Assembly: GCA_017419165.1 (NCBI GenBank)
Contig: JAFOLW010000047.1
Location: 1-57,868 of the forward strand
Reading direction: 5' to 3'
Length of the DNA: 57,868 bases
DNA from: Erysipelotrichaceae bacterium
GTDB lineage: Bacteria; Bacillota_I; Bacilli_A; Erysipelotrichales; Erysipelotrichaceae
Positions 26,348-34,615 of the stretch are shown in pieces; position 1 is the stretch's first letter; every line of letters starts with the position of its first letter. Below the pieces are notes generated by a model. It worked only from the letters and a program-made list of their open reading frames with translations. It ran no database searches and was not told the DNA's origin. A program made the translations under genes and the position numbers.

Positions 26348-26845
26348 ATGAAAAGAAAGACCGAAATGCCGATAAGGAAAGAGTTTCATCTGCCGACCTA
26401 CAAAGAGATCCCGAACGTCGGCTTATATCTTGACCAGACGTCCAAATACATCAATGAAGTCCTTTCCGACTTGCCGGATATGAAGATCACCAATTCGATG
26501 ATCGCCAACTACGTCAAAAAGAAGCTGATCGCCAATCCGGTCAGAAAACAGTACGGGAGGGATCAGATCGCTTATCTGATCTTCATCACTTTGAGCAAGA
26601 GCGCACTGTCGCTCGATGATGCGGCTGCGCTGTTCGAACTGCAGAAGTCTTCCTGTTCCGCGGAAGAAGCTTATGCGTATTTCCGGGAAGGATTTGAAAA
26701 GGCGCTGAACGAAGGGCAGAGCACGGAGAGAGATCAGGATGATATGTTAAAGAGTCTGACATTGAAGATCATTTCGACCGTCGTTTCCAATATCCGCCTG
26801 CAGGAGCTGCTTCAAAGCACCTTCGGTGGAAAGATCAAGGAATAA
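26348..26845 (+). CDS. DUF1836 family transcriptional regulator
   Basis: 165 residues, soluble, no membrane segment. The region ITNSMIANYVKKKLIANPVRKQYGRDQIAYLIFI at ~48-80 is the DUF1836 signature and resembles a MerR-type winged helix. The rest is helical. It is divergent from trhA, an arrangement I remember as common for this family, and probably controls both promoters through the AAACCTGT repeats. TTGGAG lies 4-9 nt before the ATG. Confidence 0.8.
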   Translation: MKRKTEMPIRKEFHLPTYKEIPNVGLYLDQTSKYINEVLSDLPDMKITNSMIANYVKKKLIANPVRKQYGRDQIAYLIFITLSKSALSLDDAAALFELQKSSCSAEEAYAYFREGFEKALNEGQSTERDQDDMLKSLTLKIISTVVSNIRLQELLQSTFGGKIKE

Positions 26846-26909
26846 TTTACATAAAATTAAATGTGCTGCTGCCGATAGAGTGCTAGAATGAAACAAAGAG
26901 GTGTCCCTT

Positions 26910-27677
26910 ATGTTTTCATGGCAGCATTTCGTGTGGCTGGGCATCTGCGCAGTCATCGCAGTGATATCGATCATTTTATACCGCAGAAAGCGTCCGTCCT
27001 TAGAACAGGTGCTCAATTACTGTCTGGCCGTCTGTTTGTTTTCGGAGGTCACGAAAGTGTTTTCGGTCATGGAGATGGCAAGTTCGGCTGACGGCAGCAT
27101 CATATTCCCGTATATCCCGATGAACCATCTGCCTTTGCATCTGTGCTCGATACAGATCCTGTTCATCCTTTATGTGCGGATCTCGGAAAACAAGAAGATG
27201 CGCGACCATCTTCTGTGCTTCATGTATCCGTCCTGTCTATTGGGAGCGTTGTCGGCTTTGCTGATGCCTTCGATCTTCTCCACCAGCATCACGGTGGATC
27301 AGGCGTTCACCCATCCGATGGCTTACCAGTTCTTCATCTTCCATACGATGCTGGTCGTACTGGGACTGATCATTGCGATGTCCGGTGTGATCAAATGGAA
27401 ATGGAAACATTATTTTGAGTGCCTGGTGATCATTGCGGCGCTGGGTTTCATTTCCCTGTATGTGAACTCCATCTTCGCTTCGCCGACGTATCTCAACGGC
27501 CAGCTCCAGCATGTCGACTTCTGGCCGAACTTCTTCTTCACTTACAACAATCCTTTAGGCATCAAGGTGAAGACGATACAAGGCTGGTATACCTATCTGT
27601 TCATCCTGGTCGCAGCCATCGTCGTTCTGACGTTCTGCTGTTTCCTGCCGCTGGTCAAAGGAAAGAAGAAGCACTGA
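26910..27677 (+). CDS. YwaF/TIGR02206 family integral membrane protein
   Basis: 255 residues with about seven membrane helices. The family strings MNHLPLHLCSIQ near residue 75, the Pro-rich HPMAYQFFIFHTML near 135, and YNNPLG near 215 are visible. Function unknown; the family is thought to be a membrane-embedded enzyme or sensor. AAAGAGG at 26894-26900 favours ATG 26910 over GTG 26901. TTTACA and TAGAAT just upstream form a possible promoter. Confidence 0.75.
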   Translation: MFSWQHFVWLGICAVIAVISIILYRRKRPSLEQVLNYCLAVCLFSEVTKVFSVMEMASSADGSIIFPYIPMNHLPLHLCSIQILFILYVRISENKKMRDHLLCFMYPSCLLGALSALLMPSIFSTSITVDQAFTHPMAYQFFIFHTMLVVLGLIIAMSGVIKWKWKHYFECLVIIAALGFISLYVNSIFASPTYLNGQLQHVDFWPNFFFTYNNPLGIKVKTIQGWYTYLFILVAAIVVLTFCCFLPLVKGKKKH

Positions 27678-27710
27678 GCTTTATATAAAGATCATTGAAT
27701 TACGAAAGAG

Positions 27711-27736
27711 CCGTTCTGCATAAGAACGGTTTTCTT
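27711..27736 (+). terminator. Intrinsic terminator
   Basis: CCGTTCT (27711-27717) pairs with AGAACGG (27723-27729) and runs into TTTTC. Confidence 0.75.
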
Positions 27737-27820
27737 ATGGGAAAAAGGTACGGCAGAAGCGATAATGGATAGGGCATTTTTGTTCTTCGATCTCATATAA
27801 TTAAGAAAGAGGAAAAGAAT

Positions 27821-28879
27821 ATGAAAAAGTTATTGTTTGTTCTCATCATCGTCTTCATGATATCCTGCCTGTCTGCCTGTTCGGATGAAACGGATCATTA
27901 CGAAAAAGCGCTGGAGTATATCGAAGCGAATGAAAAAGACAAGGCGATCGCGGAGCTGGACAAGGCGATCAAAGCGGATCCGGAGAATGCGCTCGCTTAT
28001 GTCAGAAGAGGCTATGCCAGGATGATGGATGAAGGCGGCGGAAAAGTCGAGTTCGATCCGGAGGAGGCGCTGAACGATTTCAACACGGCGCTGAAACTGG
28101 ATCCGGAAAACGAAGAAGCGATCAAGGGCGTCTATTATGTCCTGGTCATGAAAGATCAGATCGATGAGGCGGTCAAGATGATCACGGAACTGGGCAGCGG
28201 GATCAAGGCAAGCGAAGAATTCGCCTCTTTTCTGGCGGATGTCAAAGCGGGAAACGTGAAGGACCATCTGGGCAGGACGAGAGTGTCGACATCATACCTC
28301 AACGGTGAGTTGTCCCGGCGGACATACACGTATTTCCGCGCTGACGGAAAGGCCGACCGCATCGAGACCTACGATAAAGACGGTGTCCTCGTCGGCGAGG
28401 TCAAAGCCCGATATGACGAAAGAGGGAACCTTCTGACGTGGGCGTCTTTCATTGAAGACGGAACCTTACAGCGTGTGGAAAACGAATATGACAGTCAGAA
28501 CAGGCTCATCAAAGAAGAAACGTATCAGATGGACGGTACGCTCACTTTCACTTCGGAAAAAGAATACGATGAAAGAGGCAATCTCATCAACGAGAAGGAC
28601 TACGGAGAGAATCGAAGCACCATGATCCGCAAACATGCCTACGACGAACAGAACAGACGTATCAGTGACTATGCCTATTGGGATAGCGGCGAACTGGTCT
28701 ATTACAGCTTGTATGAATACGGCGAGAACGGACAGATGTCAAGGATAAACCATTATAATGAAAAGGATGAACTGACTTCTTATATGGTCTACCGCTATGA
28801 CGAAGCCGGGCAGGAGACCGGCTATGCACGTTATGATGCGGACGGGACCCTGGTCTTTGAAAGGAAAGAGGGAGAGTAG
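27821..28879 (+). CDS. Lipoprotein with TPR repeats and YD/MORN-like C-terminal repeats
   Basis: 352 residues. The signal peptide has lipobox LSAC, with lipidated Cys at residue 20. Residues ~27-130 are TPR units (KAIAELDKAIKADPENALAY, then EALNDFNTALKLDPENEEAI). From ~150 come about six repeats of roughly 25 residues with a Y-D-E-x-G-N-L or similar turn, as in YD/RHS-like repeats. Extracytoplasmic, membrane tethered. The combination points to a protein-protein or glycan-binding surface module; no enzyme motif is visible. AGAGGAAAAG is the ribosome site, and a terminator follows. Confidence 0.75.
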   Translation: MKKLLFVLIIVFMISCLSACSDETDHYEKALEYIEANEKDKAIAELDKAIKADPENALAYVRRGYARMMDEGGGKVEFDPEEALNDFNTALKLDPENEEAIKGVYYVLVMKDQIDEAVKMITELGSGIKASEEFASFLADVKAGNVKDHLGRTRVSTSYLNGELSRRTYTYFRADGKADRIETYDKDGVLVGEVKARYDERGNLLTWASFIEDGTLQRVENEYDSQNRLIKEETYQMDGTLTFTSEKEYDERGNLINEKDYGENRSTMIRKHAYDEQNRRISDYAYWDSGELVYYSLYEYGENGQMSRINHYNEKDELTSYMVYRYDEAGQETGYARYDADGTLVFERKEGE

Positions 28880-28906
28880 TTCCCGCATCAAAAACAACGA
28901 TTTTTG

Positions 28907-28932
28907 AAAGATCCTGCATAAGGATCTTTTTT
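28907..28932 (+). terminator. Intrinsic terminator
   Basis: AAAGATCCT (28907-28915) pairs with AGGATCTTT (28921-28929), with a T-run beyond. Confidence 0.85.
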
Positions 28933-28966
28933 CGGAGCATATTTGTTAAAAAAATCACAATAACGT

Positions 28967-28992
28967 GTATAATGACTTTGAGAGGTAAAAAT
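28967..28992 (+). promoter_or_regulatory. Promoter -10 of the hydroxyacyl-CoA dehydrogenase gene
   Basis: TATAAT at 28967-28972 lies about 20 nt before ATG 28993, with AGAGG as ribosome site between. This rules out the in-frame ATG at 28972, which overlaps the -10. Confidence 0.6.
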
Positions 28993-29961
28993 ATGAATCA
29001 GAAAAAAGTTGTCGTACTGGGCGGCGGTGTCTTGGGGACACAGATCGGCTTAGTCTGCGCGTACCACGGTTATGATGTCACATTCTGGCTGAGGTCGGAA
29101 TCTTCGATCGGACGTACCACGCCGAAGATCGAAAGGTATTCCGCTCTGATGCTGGAAGACCTGGCGAAAGCCAAGGCGTTGGTCGGCAATCCGATGGGTG
29201 CTTACTATTATCCGCGGGGCATGGTCAAAGACTGGAATTCCGCGACCGTTGAAAGCATCGATGCTTTATTGGAGACCGGAAAGAAGAATCTGACGGAGAA
29301 CGTCCATATCGAGCTCGACCCGAAGAAGGCAGTCGAAGATGCCTATATCGTCATCGAATCGATGTCGGAAGATCCGAAAGCGAAGATCGATGTCTATACC
29401 AAATTCAAAGATCTGCTGGATGAAGAGACGATCCTGGTCACCAACTCTTCCACACTTCTTCCTTCGATGTTTGCGGAATATACCGGCAGACCGGAAAAGT
29501 ATCTGTCCATGCATTTCGCAAATACGATCTGGAAGAACAACACGGCCGAGATCATGGGACATGAAGGAACGTCCAAGGAATACTATGACAAGGTCGTAGC
29601 GTTCGCCGCTTCGATCGGCATGGTCCCGCTCCAGCTGCACAAGGAACAGCCGGGTTATATCCTGAATTCCATGTTGGTACCGTTCCTGTCGGCGGCACAG
29701 GGCTTATGGGCCAACGGCGTTTCCGATCCGGAGACGATCGACCTGACCTGGAAGCTGGCGACTTCCGCTCCTGCCGGACCGTTTGCGATCCTGGATATCG
29801 TCGGTCTGGAGACGGCGTACAACATCAATCAGATGAAACCGAATACCCAGATCGAAGGTACGATCGAAAACAAGATCGGCAAGCTTTTGAAAGAGAAGAT
29901 CGACAAAGGCGAGACCGGTGTCAATGCAGGCAAGGGTTTCTACGATTACACCAAGAAATAA
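28993..29961 (+). CDS. 3-hydroxyacyl-CoA dehydrogenase family protein
   Basis: 322 residues. The Rossmann fold VVVLGGGVLGTQIGLVCAYH (residues 6-25) binds NAD. YIVIESMSEDPKAK and LVTNSSTLLPS are the usual NAD-domain strings. The catalytic His lies in SMHFAN. The C-terminal helical domain contains PAGPFAILDIVGLETAYNI. Members oxidise 3-hydroxyacyl-CoA or related hydroxy acids (for example L-gulonate). No other fatty-acid genes lie nearby, so the true substrate is open. The gene stands alone between terminators. Confidence 0.85.
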   Translation: MNQKKVVVLGGGVLGTQIGLVCAYHGYDVTFWLRSESSIGRTTPKIERYSALMLEDLAKAKALVGNPMGAYYYPRGMVKDWNSATVESIDALLETGKKNLTENVHIELDPKKAVEDAYIVIESMSEDPKAKIDVYTKFKDLLDEETILVTNSSTLLPSMFAEYTGRPEKYLSMHFANTIWKNNTAEIMGHEGTSKEYYDKVVAFAASIGMVPLQLHKEQPGYILNSMLVPFLSAAQGLWANGVSDPETIDLTWKLATSAPAGPFAILDIVGLETAYNINQMKPNTQIEGTIENKIGKLLKEKIDKGETGVNAGKGFYDYTKK

Positions 29962-29992
29962 GCTCACTTTTCCTTTCTATCCTTTTCATACG

Positions 29993-30022
29993 GTCAGCTG
30001 ACATACGGCAGCTGACTTTTCT
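29993..30022 (+). terminator. Intrinsic terminator
   Basis: GTCAGCTG (29993-30000) pairs with CAGCTGAC (30009-30016), followed by TTTT. Confidence 0.8.
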
Positions 30023-30025
30023 TAT

Positions 30026-30042
30026 GGTATAATTGCGCCGTG
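30026..30042 (+). promoter_or_regulatory. Extended -10 directly before a GTG start
   Basis: TGGTATAAT (30026-30033) is an extended -10 (TGnTATAAT). GTG 30040 begins 6 nt after it and no Shine-Dalgarno is present, so the transcript would be leaderless or nearly so. Confidence 0.55.
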
Positions 30043-30825
30043 AAGAAGTATTTCTTTTTTGACATCGACGGGACTCTGGTCTATGGAGAAGGCGAGAAGC
30101 AAGTGTTTCCCGATTCTTCGAGATATGCGGTCGAACAGCTTCAGAAGAAGGGACATTTCGTGGCGATCGCGACCGGCAGGAGCCATGCGAAGGCGGTCGA
30201 TGTGATGAAGACTTTGGGCATCCACAACATGGTCCATGACGGCGGCAACGGTTATACGATCGATGATGAGATCGTTCAGATCGAACCATTAAACAAGGAA
30301 CTTGTTTTGGAGCTGATCGAAGAATGTGAGGAGAAAGGCTTCCTCTGGGGCATCTCACCGGAAAACACGACATACCGTTTGTGCAAGGATGAGCGTTTCA
30401 TGGAATTCACCCATGATGTCTATCTTGATACGATCGTCAAGAAGGACCTCGATCCTTCTTCCTATCCGCAGATCTATAAAGCGTATGTCGCCTGCAGAGC
30501 ACCGAAAGAACAGGAACTGGAGACTTTGAAGAAACTTCCCTGGTGCCGTTTCCATGAGACCTATCTGTTCGTCGAGCCGACCGAAAAGGCCAACGGCATC
30601 TATAGGATGATGGATCACTTCCATGCGCCGCTTAAAGACGTCGTGGTCTTCGGCGACGATCTCAACGATCTGGGGATGTTCGATAAACGGTGGTTTTCCA
30701 TCGCCATGGGCAATGCCAAGCCGCAGCTGAAAGAAAAAGCAGATTACATCACCGATTCCGTTTTGAATGACGGTGTTTATAAAGCCTGCGTGAAGTTCGG
30801 CTGGATCGATGAGAAGAAGCGGTAA
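30040..30825 (+). CDS. Cof-type HAD-superfamily phosphatase
   Basis: 261 residues. Motif I FFDIDGTLV (nucleophile Asp at residue 8), motif II IATGRS and motif III/IV VVFGDDLNDLGMF mark a Cof/IIB haloacid dehalogenase phosphatase. The ending KFGWID is shared with a second copy at 56797-57567, and both open with KYFFFDIDGTL, so the two are paralogs. They dephosphorylate small cytoplasmic metabolites. I keep the GTG start because it gives the complete motif I strand; no ATG lies nearby. Confidence 0.85.
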   Translation: MKKYFFFDIDGTLVYGEGEKQVFPDSSRYAVEQLQKKGHFVAIATGRSHAKAVDVMKTLGIHNMVHDGGNGYTIDDEIVQIEPLNKELVLELIEECEEKGFLWGISPENTTYRLCKDERFMEFTHDVYLDTIVKKDLDPSSYPQIYKAYVACRAPKEQELETLKKLPWCRFHETYLFVEPTEKANGIYRMMDHFHAPLKDVVVFGDDLNDLGMFDKRWFSIAMGNAKPQLKEKADYITDSVLNDGVYKACVKFGWIDEKKR

Positions 30826-30924
30826 AAGATCCTGCGGTCCCGTAAAACTGCACATCCGGTTCTGTATATGCAGGAGAAATATACCTGCATTGCGGGATAA
30901 AACATAAGAAACAAGGGGACATGT

Positions 30925-31674
30925 ATGAAGCGAAAACAAATGATCAGAACAGGCATCCTGACTATGACGGCCGCCTGCATCGCCGGACTGGCGATCACAG
31001 GATATCAGATCGGCTGGGGACCGTTTTCTTTCCTCTTCAAAGGTTTCGAGGAAGAGGTCAGAGCGATCGAAAACAGCTATCCTGCGGAAGAAAGGAAGAA
31101 AGAGATCGTCTTCTACGGCGCTTCCAACTTCCGCCTGTGGAAGGAGATGGAAAATGACCTGTCCGCCTATAAAGTACAGAATCACGGCTTCGGCGGAAGC
31201 ACGGACAAAGATCTGATGAAATACGCGGATCGCATCCTGTATCCTTATGATCCGCAGATCGTCTTCTTTCAGACGGGATCGAATGATTACGTATCCCTGA
31301 AGGGGACGGATGAAGAAAAGGTCATGGAATGCATGGAGTACAAGAAAGCGATGTTCACTGCCTTCCACGAACAGCTGCCGGATGCGAGATTCGTCGTCAT
31401 GAGCGGCCTCCTGCTGCCGGGAAGAAGTCAGTATCTGTCTATGACGGAAGAGATCAATTCCAGGCTGTCTGCATTATGCGATGAAAATGACTATATGTAT
31501 TTTGTCGATGCATCGAAGATGACCTATGACGGTTCTTCTTATGCAAAGGAACTCTTTGTTTCCGATAAGATCCATCTGAATCACGAGGGACAGCTGAAGT
31601 GGTGCAGAGAATACATCCTTCCGGCAATGGAAAAGATCATCGAAGAACAGCACCTCGATGATCTCAGAAAATAA
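30925..31674 (+). CDS. Membrane-anchored SGNH/GDSL hydrolase
   Basis: 249 residues. The N-terminus has a basic start and one hydrophobic helix (~9-28), probably an uncleaved anchor. SGNH blocks: Ser67 in FYGASNF, Gly in HGFGGSTD, Asn in FQTGSNDY, and Asp/His in SDKIHLNHEG. The enzyme probably removes acyl or acetyl groups outside the membrane; the substrate is unknown. GGGGAC is the likely ribosome site. The 99-nt gap upstream contains a TGCAGG/CCTGCA hairpin but no gene. Confidence 0.82.
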   Translation: MKRKQMIRTGILTMTAACIAGLAITGYQIGWGPFSFLFKGFEEEVRAIENSYPAEERKKEIVFYGASNFRLWKEMENDLSAYKVQNHGFGGSTDKDLMKYADRILYPYDPQIVFFQTGSNDYVSLKGTDEEKVMECMEYKKAMFTAFHEQLPDARFVVMSGLLLPGRSQYLSMTEEINSRLSALCDENDYMYFVDASKMTYDGSSYAKELFVSDKIHLNHEGQLKWCREYILPAMEKIIEEQHLDDLRK

Positions 31675-31686
31675 GACCTCAGATAC

Positions 31687-31735
31687 AAAAAGATCCCTTT
31701 TCCCGCGATATACAGGAAAGGAGATCTTTTCTTTT
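31687..31735 (+). terminator. Intrinsic terminator
   Basis: AAAAAGATC...CCTTTTCC pairs with GGAAAGG...GATCTTTTC around a 12-nt loop and ends in TTTTC. Confidence 0.75.
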
Positions 31736-31960
31736 TGAACTCTTCCGCTGTTTTCCCATGTCATACAGACGAAAGACCAGGAAGCCAAGGAGAATGATCA
31801 AAGGGTGACGGAAGCTGCTTTTTGACGCATCTGCAACCTTCGGTTGCGCAAGTTTACAGCACACTTTATGGTCTGCCATCGTCAGAAAGGCTATCATTAA
31901 GTCGTAGCAGGCGATGCCGCAGGACATTCCTTGCCACAATCGAACTCAGATAAAAAACAA
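31736..31960. other. Intergenic stretch with no convincing gene
   Basis: Beyond the terminator lie about 225 nt with only a small GCAACC/GGTTGC hairpin near 31830-31845. A minus-strand open frame (31679-31939) has odd Cys-rich composition and no ribosome site, so I do not call it a gene. The AAGGAG of the next gene begins at about 31960. Confidence 0.4.
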
Positions 31961-31972
31961 AGGAGAACGAAT

Positions 31973-32956
31973 ATGATACTCGCAGACAAGATCATTGAAC
32001 TCAGAAAAAAGAATGGCTGGACACAGGAAGAGCTTGCGGAAAAGCTGGACGTCAGCCGCCAGTCCATATCCAAATGGGAAAGCGCACAGTCCGTGCCTGA
32101 CATGAACCGCCTGATAGCGATGTCACAGATCTTCGGGGTGAGCACCGACCTGCTGCTCAAAGACGAACTTGACCTCTCAAATCAGCAGAGCACCTATATC
32201 GTAGACGAAGATACGGCGCGCATGGTCACGATGGAAGAAGCCAACAGCTACCTCGATCACCGCGACCTCTCTTCCCGCAGGATCGCCCTGGGCGTCTTCC
32301 TCTGCATCGTTTCGCCGATCCTTCTGATCATCCTTGACGGACTCAGTGAAGCCGGAAAGATGAGTCTTTCCGCAAACCAGGCAAACGGGCTCGGTCTGCT
32401 TGTCCTCTTCCTGCTGATCGGCGCCGCTGCCGCGCTGTTCATCACCACCGGGTTGCGCGGCAACGATTATGAGTACCTGGAGAAAGAGAATCTGGAAACT
32501 GCATACGGTGTTTCCGGCATGGTAAGAGAACGGAGAGAACGTTACAGAAAGACCTTTACGGTGCAGCTTACGACCGGTATCGTGCTTTGTATCGTTGCGG
32601 CGATCCCGATCTTTCTGACCGAACTCTTCGCTCAAGGCAATACCGTCGCAGAGGTCTTTGCGACAAGCACGCTGTTGATGATCGTGGCCGTAGGAGTCCT
32701 TCTGATCGTCAGGACCTGTATCATCTGGGGCGGCTTCCAGGCCCTTCTTGAAGAAGGTGACTACTCCCGCAGTGAAAAAGCCGAAAGCAGAAAGAACTCC
32801 CCTCTGGCTGCCATTTACTGGAGCGCTGTGACTCTCGGATATCTGGCCTGGAGTTTCATCACCATGAACTGGCACCAGACCTGGATCGTCTGGCCGATCG
32901 CGGGTGTCGGTTACGGCCTGGTGACCGCGATCGCAAGAGCATTGCGGGCAAGATGA
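31973..32956 (+). CDS. Cro/CI-type HTH regulator with membrane domain
   Basis: 327 residues. Residues 1-60 are an HTH_3 domain (IIELRKKNGWTQEELAEKLD, then VSRQSISKWESAQS). After a linker of ~60 residues come five or so membrane segments: two around 105-165, two around 195-255 and one or two at the C-terminus. The design, an N-terminal DNA-binding domain on a polytopic membrane part, is common in Bacillota and suggests a membrane-tethered regulator of envelope or efflux genes. No target gene adjoins. AAAGGAG lies 8 nt before ATG 31973; an upstream in-frame ATG lacks one. Confidence 0.8.
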   Translation: MILADKIIELRKKNGWTQEELAEKLDVSRQSISKWESAQSVPDMNRLIAMSQIFGVSTDLLLKDELDLSNQQSTYIVDEDTARMVTMEEANSYLDHRDLSSRRIALGVFLCIVSPILLIILDGLSEAGKMSLSANQANGLGLLVLFLLIGAAAALFITTGLRGNDYEYLEKENLETAYGVSGMVRERRERYRKTFTVQLTTGIVLCIVAAIPIFLTELFAQGNTVAEVFATSTLLMIVAVGVLLIVRTCIIWGGFQALLEEGDYSRSEKAESRKNSPLAAIYWSAVTLGYLAWSFITMNWHQTWIVWPIAGVGYGLVTAIARALRAR

Positions 32957-32982
32957 TACAAAACGGATCCATATCGATAAAA

Positions 32983-33018
32983 CCCTGTTTTCTTCATATA
33001 TGAGAAACAGGTTTTTTC
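32983..33018 (+). terminator. Intrinsic terminator
   Basis: AACCCTGTTT and AAACAGGTT arms (one bulge) surround CTTCATATATGAG, followed by TTTTTTC. Confidence 0.75.
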
Positions 33019-33548
33019 TTCATTGTCTGCTTCAGAAATTCCTGACTTTGGCCGGACCGACGATCTCAACGCGCTTCATGAACTGTTGTGCTAAATAAAA
33101 AGCACCGGTCCCTGAAGCTTTTTTACGCAGGTCTAAAAGAACTTGCCGTCATCAGATATGATCCCGTTTTCCGTTTTAAAGGTGCCGATGATCTTCGGCA
33201 TGGAGGATAAAAAAAGTTGAACAAAAATGGCAGGTTATATAAATAGCCTATAGACAAATATTTGGATTTTGTCAAAATACATTTTGAAAGATCTGCCATT
33301 CAATGAGAAAAGCAAAAACGACATGGGAATCTTCTTGGATCAGATCATGGTTGAATGATTCGTTTTATAATACCGCATGTTCAATATAGCGGGTCAATGA
33401 TATATGGAGCAGATTTAACAGGAAAAACAGTTCCGGGTTCTTTTGTAATCAGCGCAAGACCGGTGTTATGGATAGGTACTTCATTGATAGATTGTTGAAT
33501 AAATATATCGGAGATATATAATCGAAGTATTAATACCATCACCACAAG
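33019..33548. other. AT-rich gene-poor stretch with possible gene remnants
   Basis: About 530 nt with lower GC than the surroundings. A weak terminator-like AAAAAGC/GCTTTTT pair lies at about 33098-33126. On the minus strand a short open frame around 33145-33210 (start MPKIIGTFKTENG) and on the plus strand a 47-codon frame at 33355-33498 (including YSGSMIYGADLTGKTVPGSF) look like scraps of genes. Neither has a ribosome site. It may be a decayed insertion beside the tRNA genes. Confidence 0.4.
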
Positions 33549-33598
33549 AAAAAAGCTCTGAAACCCTTATTTTAAGGCATTTCAGAGCTGTTTTTTAA
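33549..33598. terminator. Terminator downstream of the tRNA pair
   Basis: AGCTCTGAAA pairs with TTTCAGAGCT around a loop containing CCC...GGC. A-run and T-run on the two sides let it work for the minus-strand tRNAs. Confidence 0.75.
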
Positions 33599-33603
33599 CA
33601 AGA

Positions 33604-33679
33604 TGGTGGAGAATAGGGGATTCGAACCCCTGACCCCCTGCTTGCAAAGCAGGTGCTCTCCCAGCTGAGCTAATTCCCC
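33604..33679 (-). tRNA. tRNA-Ala(TGC)
   Basis: Read on the minus strand, acceptor GGGGAAT pairs with ATTCTCC (one G-T). The D arm is AGCTC/GAGC, the anticodon loop TTTGCAA with anticodon TGC, and the T arm GGGGTTCGAATCCCC. The 3' CCA is encoded (33604-33606). It is 5 nt from the tRNA-Ile gene and shares its transcript. Confidence 0.95.
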
Positions 33680-33684
33680 GATGA

Positions 33685-33761
33685 TGGTGGGCCTGATAAG
33701 ACTTGAACTTGCGACCTCGCCCTTATCAGGGGCGCGCTCTAACCACCTGAGCTACAGGCCC
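33685..33761 (-). tRNA. tRNA-Ile(GAT)
   Basis: Minus strand. Acceptor GGGCCTG/CAGGCCC is perfect. The anticodon stem is CGCCC/GGGCG with loop CTGATAA, anticodon GAT. CCA is encoded. The T stem GCAAG/CTTAT has a C-A mismatch at pair 50-64 and a G-T at 49-65, weaker than normal. Confidence 0.92.
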
Positions 33762-33922
33762 ATCAGCACTTTCGTGCTTAATCATTCTACTGCATAACGG
33801 GAAGGAATGTCAACACTTTTTTGGCTTGCATTCAGGCTGTCCGATACAGTCCCGATACGTACTTTCGGCACAGGCTGCTTCTTGTCTCAGCCTTCCGTAG
33901 TAGATTATAATGAAAGCTGTTG

Positions 33923-34585
33923 ATGAAAAAAGTGTTTTATTATGTCCTGGCTGTATGTACTCTTCTGGTGATCTGCGGATTCACCCTTTATGAAGTGGAA
34001 CAGGAACACCGTTTCGATCTGGACGATCTTTATGATTATCAGAAAAAGTTCAGGACGGAAGAGCTCGATATCTGTTCCGCCAATACCGCCAAGACGTATA
34101 TGGACTATCGCATGACGACGGTCGTTTCTTCAAGGCAGTACCAGTTCATACACAACTATCTGACCGTCGATAAGAAGACCGGTTTCCTTTACGATGAGGA
34201 CGGTTTCATTGCAGTCGCTTTGGGATCTTATTACGGCGAGATCTCGGACCGTTATTATTTCACTTTGGATTCCGGGATCGTCCTGCCGGTCGTCAAGGCA
34301 GAGGAGAAGGCCGATGAGGATACCGATATCACCGGCTGTTACCATACACTGGACGGCAGCGTAGTGGAGTTCGTCATCGATGACGAATATGCGGCTGCCT
34401 GTTTCGGGACCAACTCCAACGGTTATGTCCTGGACGGCAACTACAACAACTATCCGCTGTTTTCCGGCAGCTTCGTGAAGGTGGAGAAAGTGCTCGACGA
34501 GAAAACGGAAAAGTCCGTGACTTACGACATCGATGTCGAAACGCCCGGGGAAGTCGACATCTTCAACTACGCTTCCGGTTATTGA
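33923..34585 (+). CDS. Single-TM exported protein of unknown function
   Basis: 220 residues. One N-terminal hydrophobic helix (~5-22) serves as signal or anchor; the rest is extracytoplasmic, rich in Tyr and Asp, and beta-like (ISDRYYFTLDSGIVLPVV). I recognise no domain. TATAAT (33906-33911) ends 11 nt before ATG 33923 and there is no Shine-Dalgarno, so the leader must be very short. Its terminator directly abuts the ribosome site of the next gene. Confidence 0.65.
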   Translation: MKKVFYYVLAVCTLLVICGFTLYEVEQEHRFDLDDLYDYQKKFRTEELDICSANTAKTYMDYRMTTVVSSRQYQFIHNYLTVDKKTGFLYDEDGFIAVALGSYYGEISDRYYFTLDSGIVLPVVKAEEKADEDTDITGCYHTLDGSVVEFVIDDEYAAACFGTNSNGYVLDGNYNNYPLFSGSFVKVEKVLDEKTEKSVTYDIDVETPGEVDIFNYASGY

Positions 34586-34606
34586 GACTCATCAGAGTCT
34601 TTTTTT
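34585..34606 (+). terminator. Terminator overlapping the next gene's ribosome site region
   Basis: AGACTC (34585-34590) pairs with GAGTCT (34595-34600), then seven T. GGAGG follows at once (34607-34611) and the next ATG is at 34616, leaving no space for a separate promoter. Confidence 0.65.
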
Positions 34607-34615
34607 GGAGGTCAA

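Noticed and set aside
31679..31939. Minus-strand frame after the SGNH gene
   Set aside because: No ribosome site, odd composition, and it overlaps a terminator.
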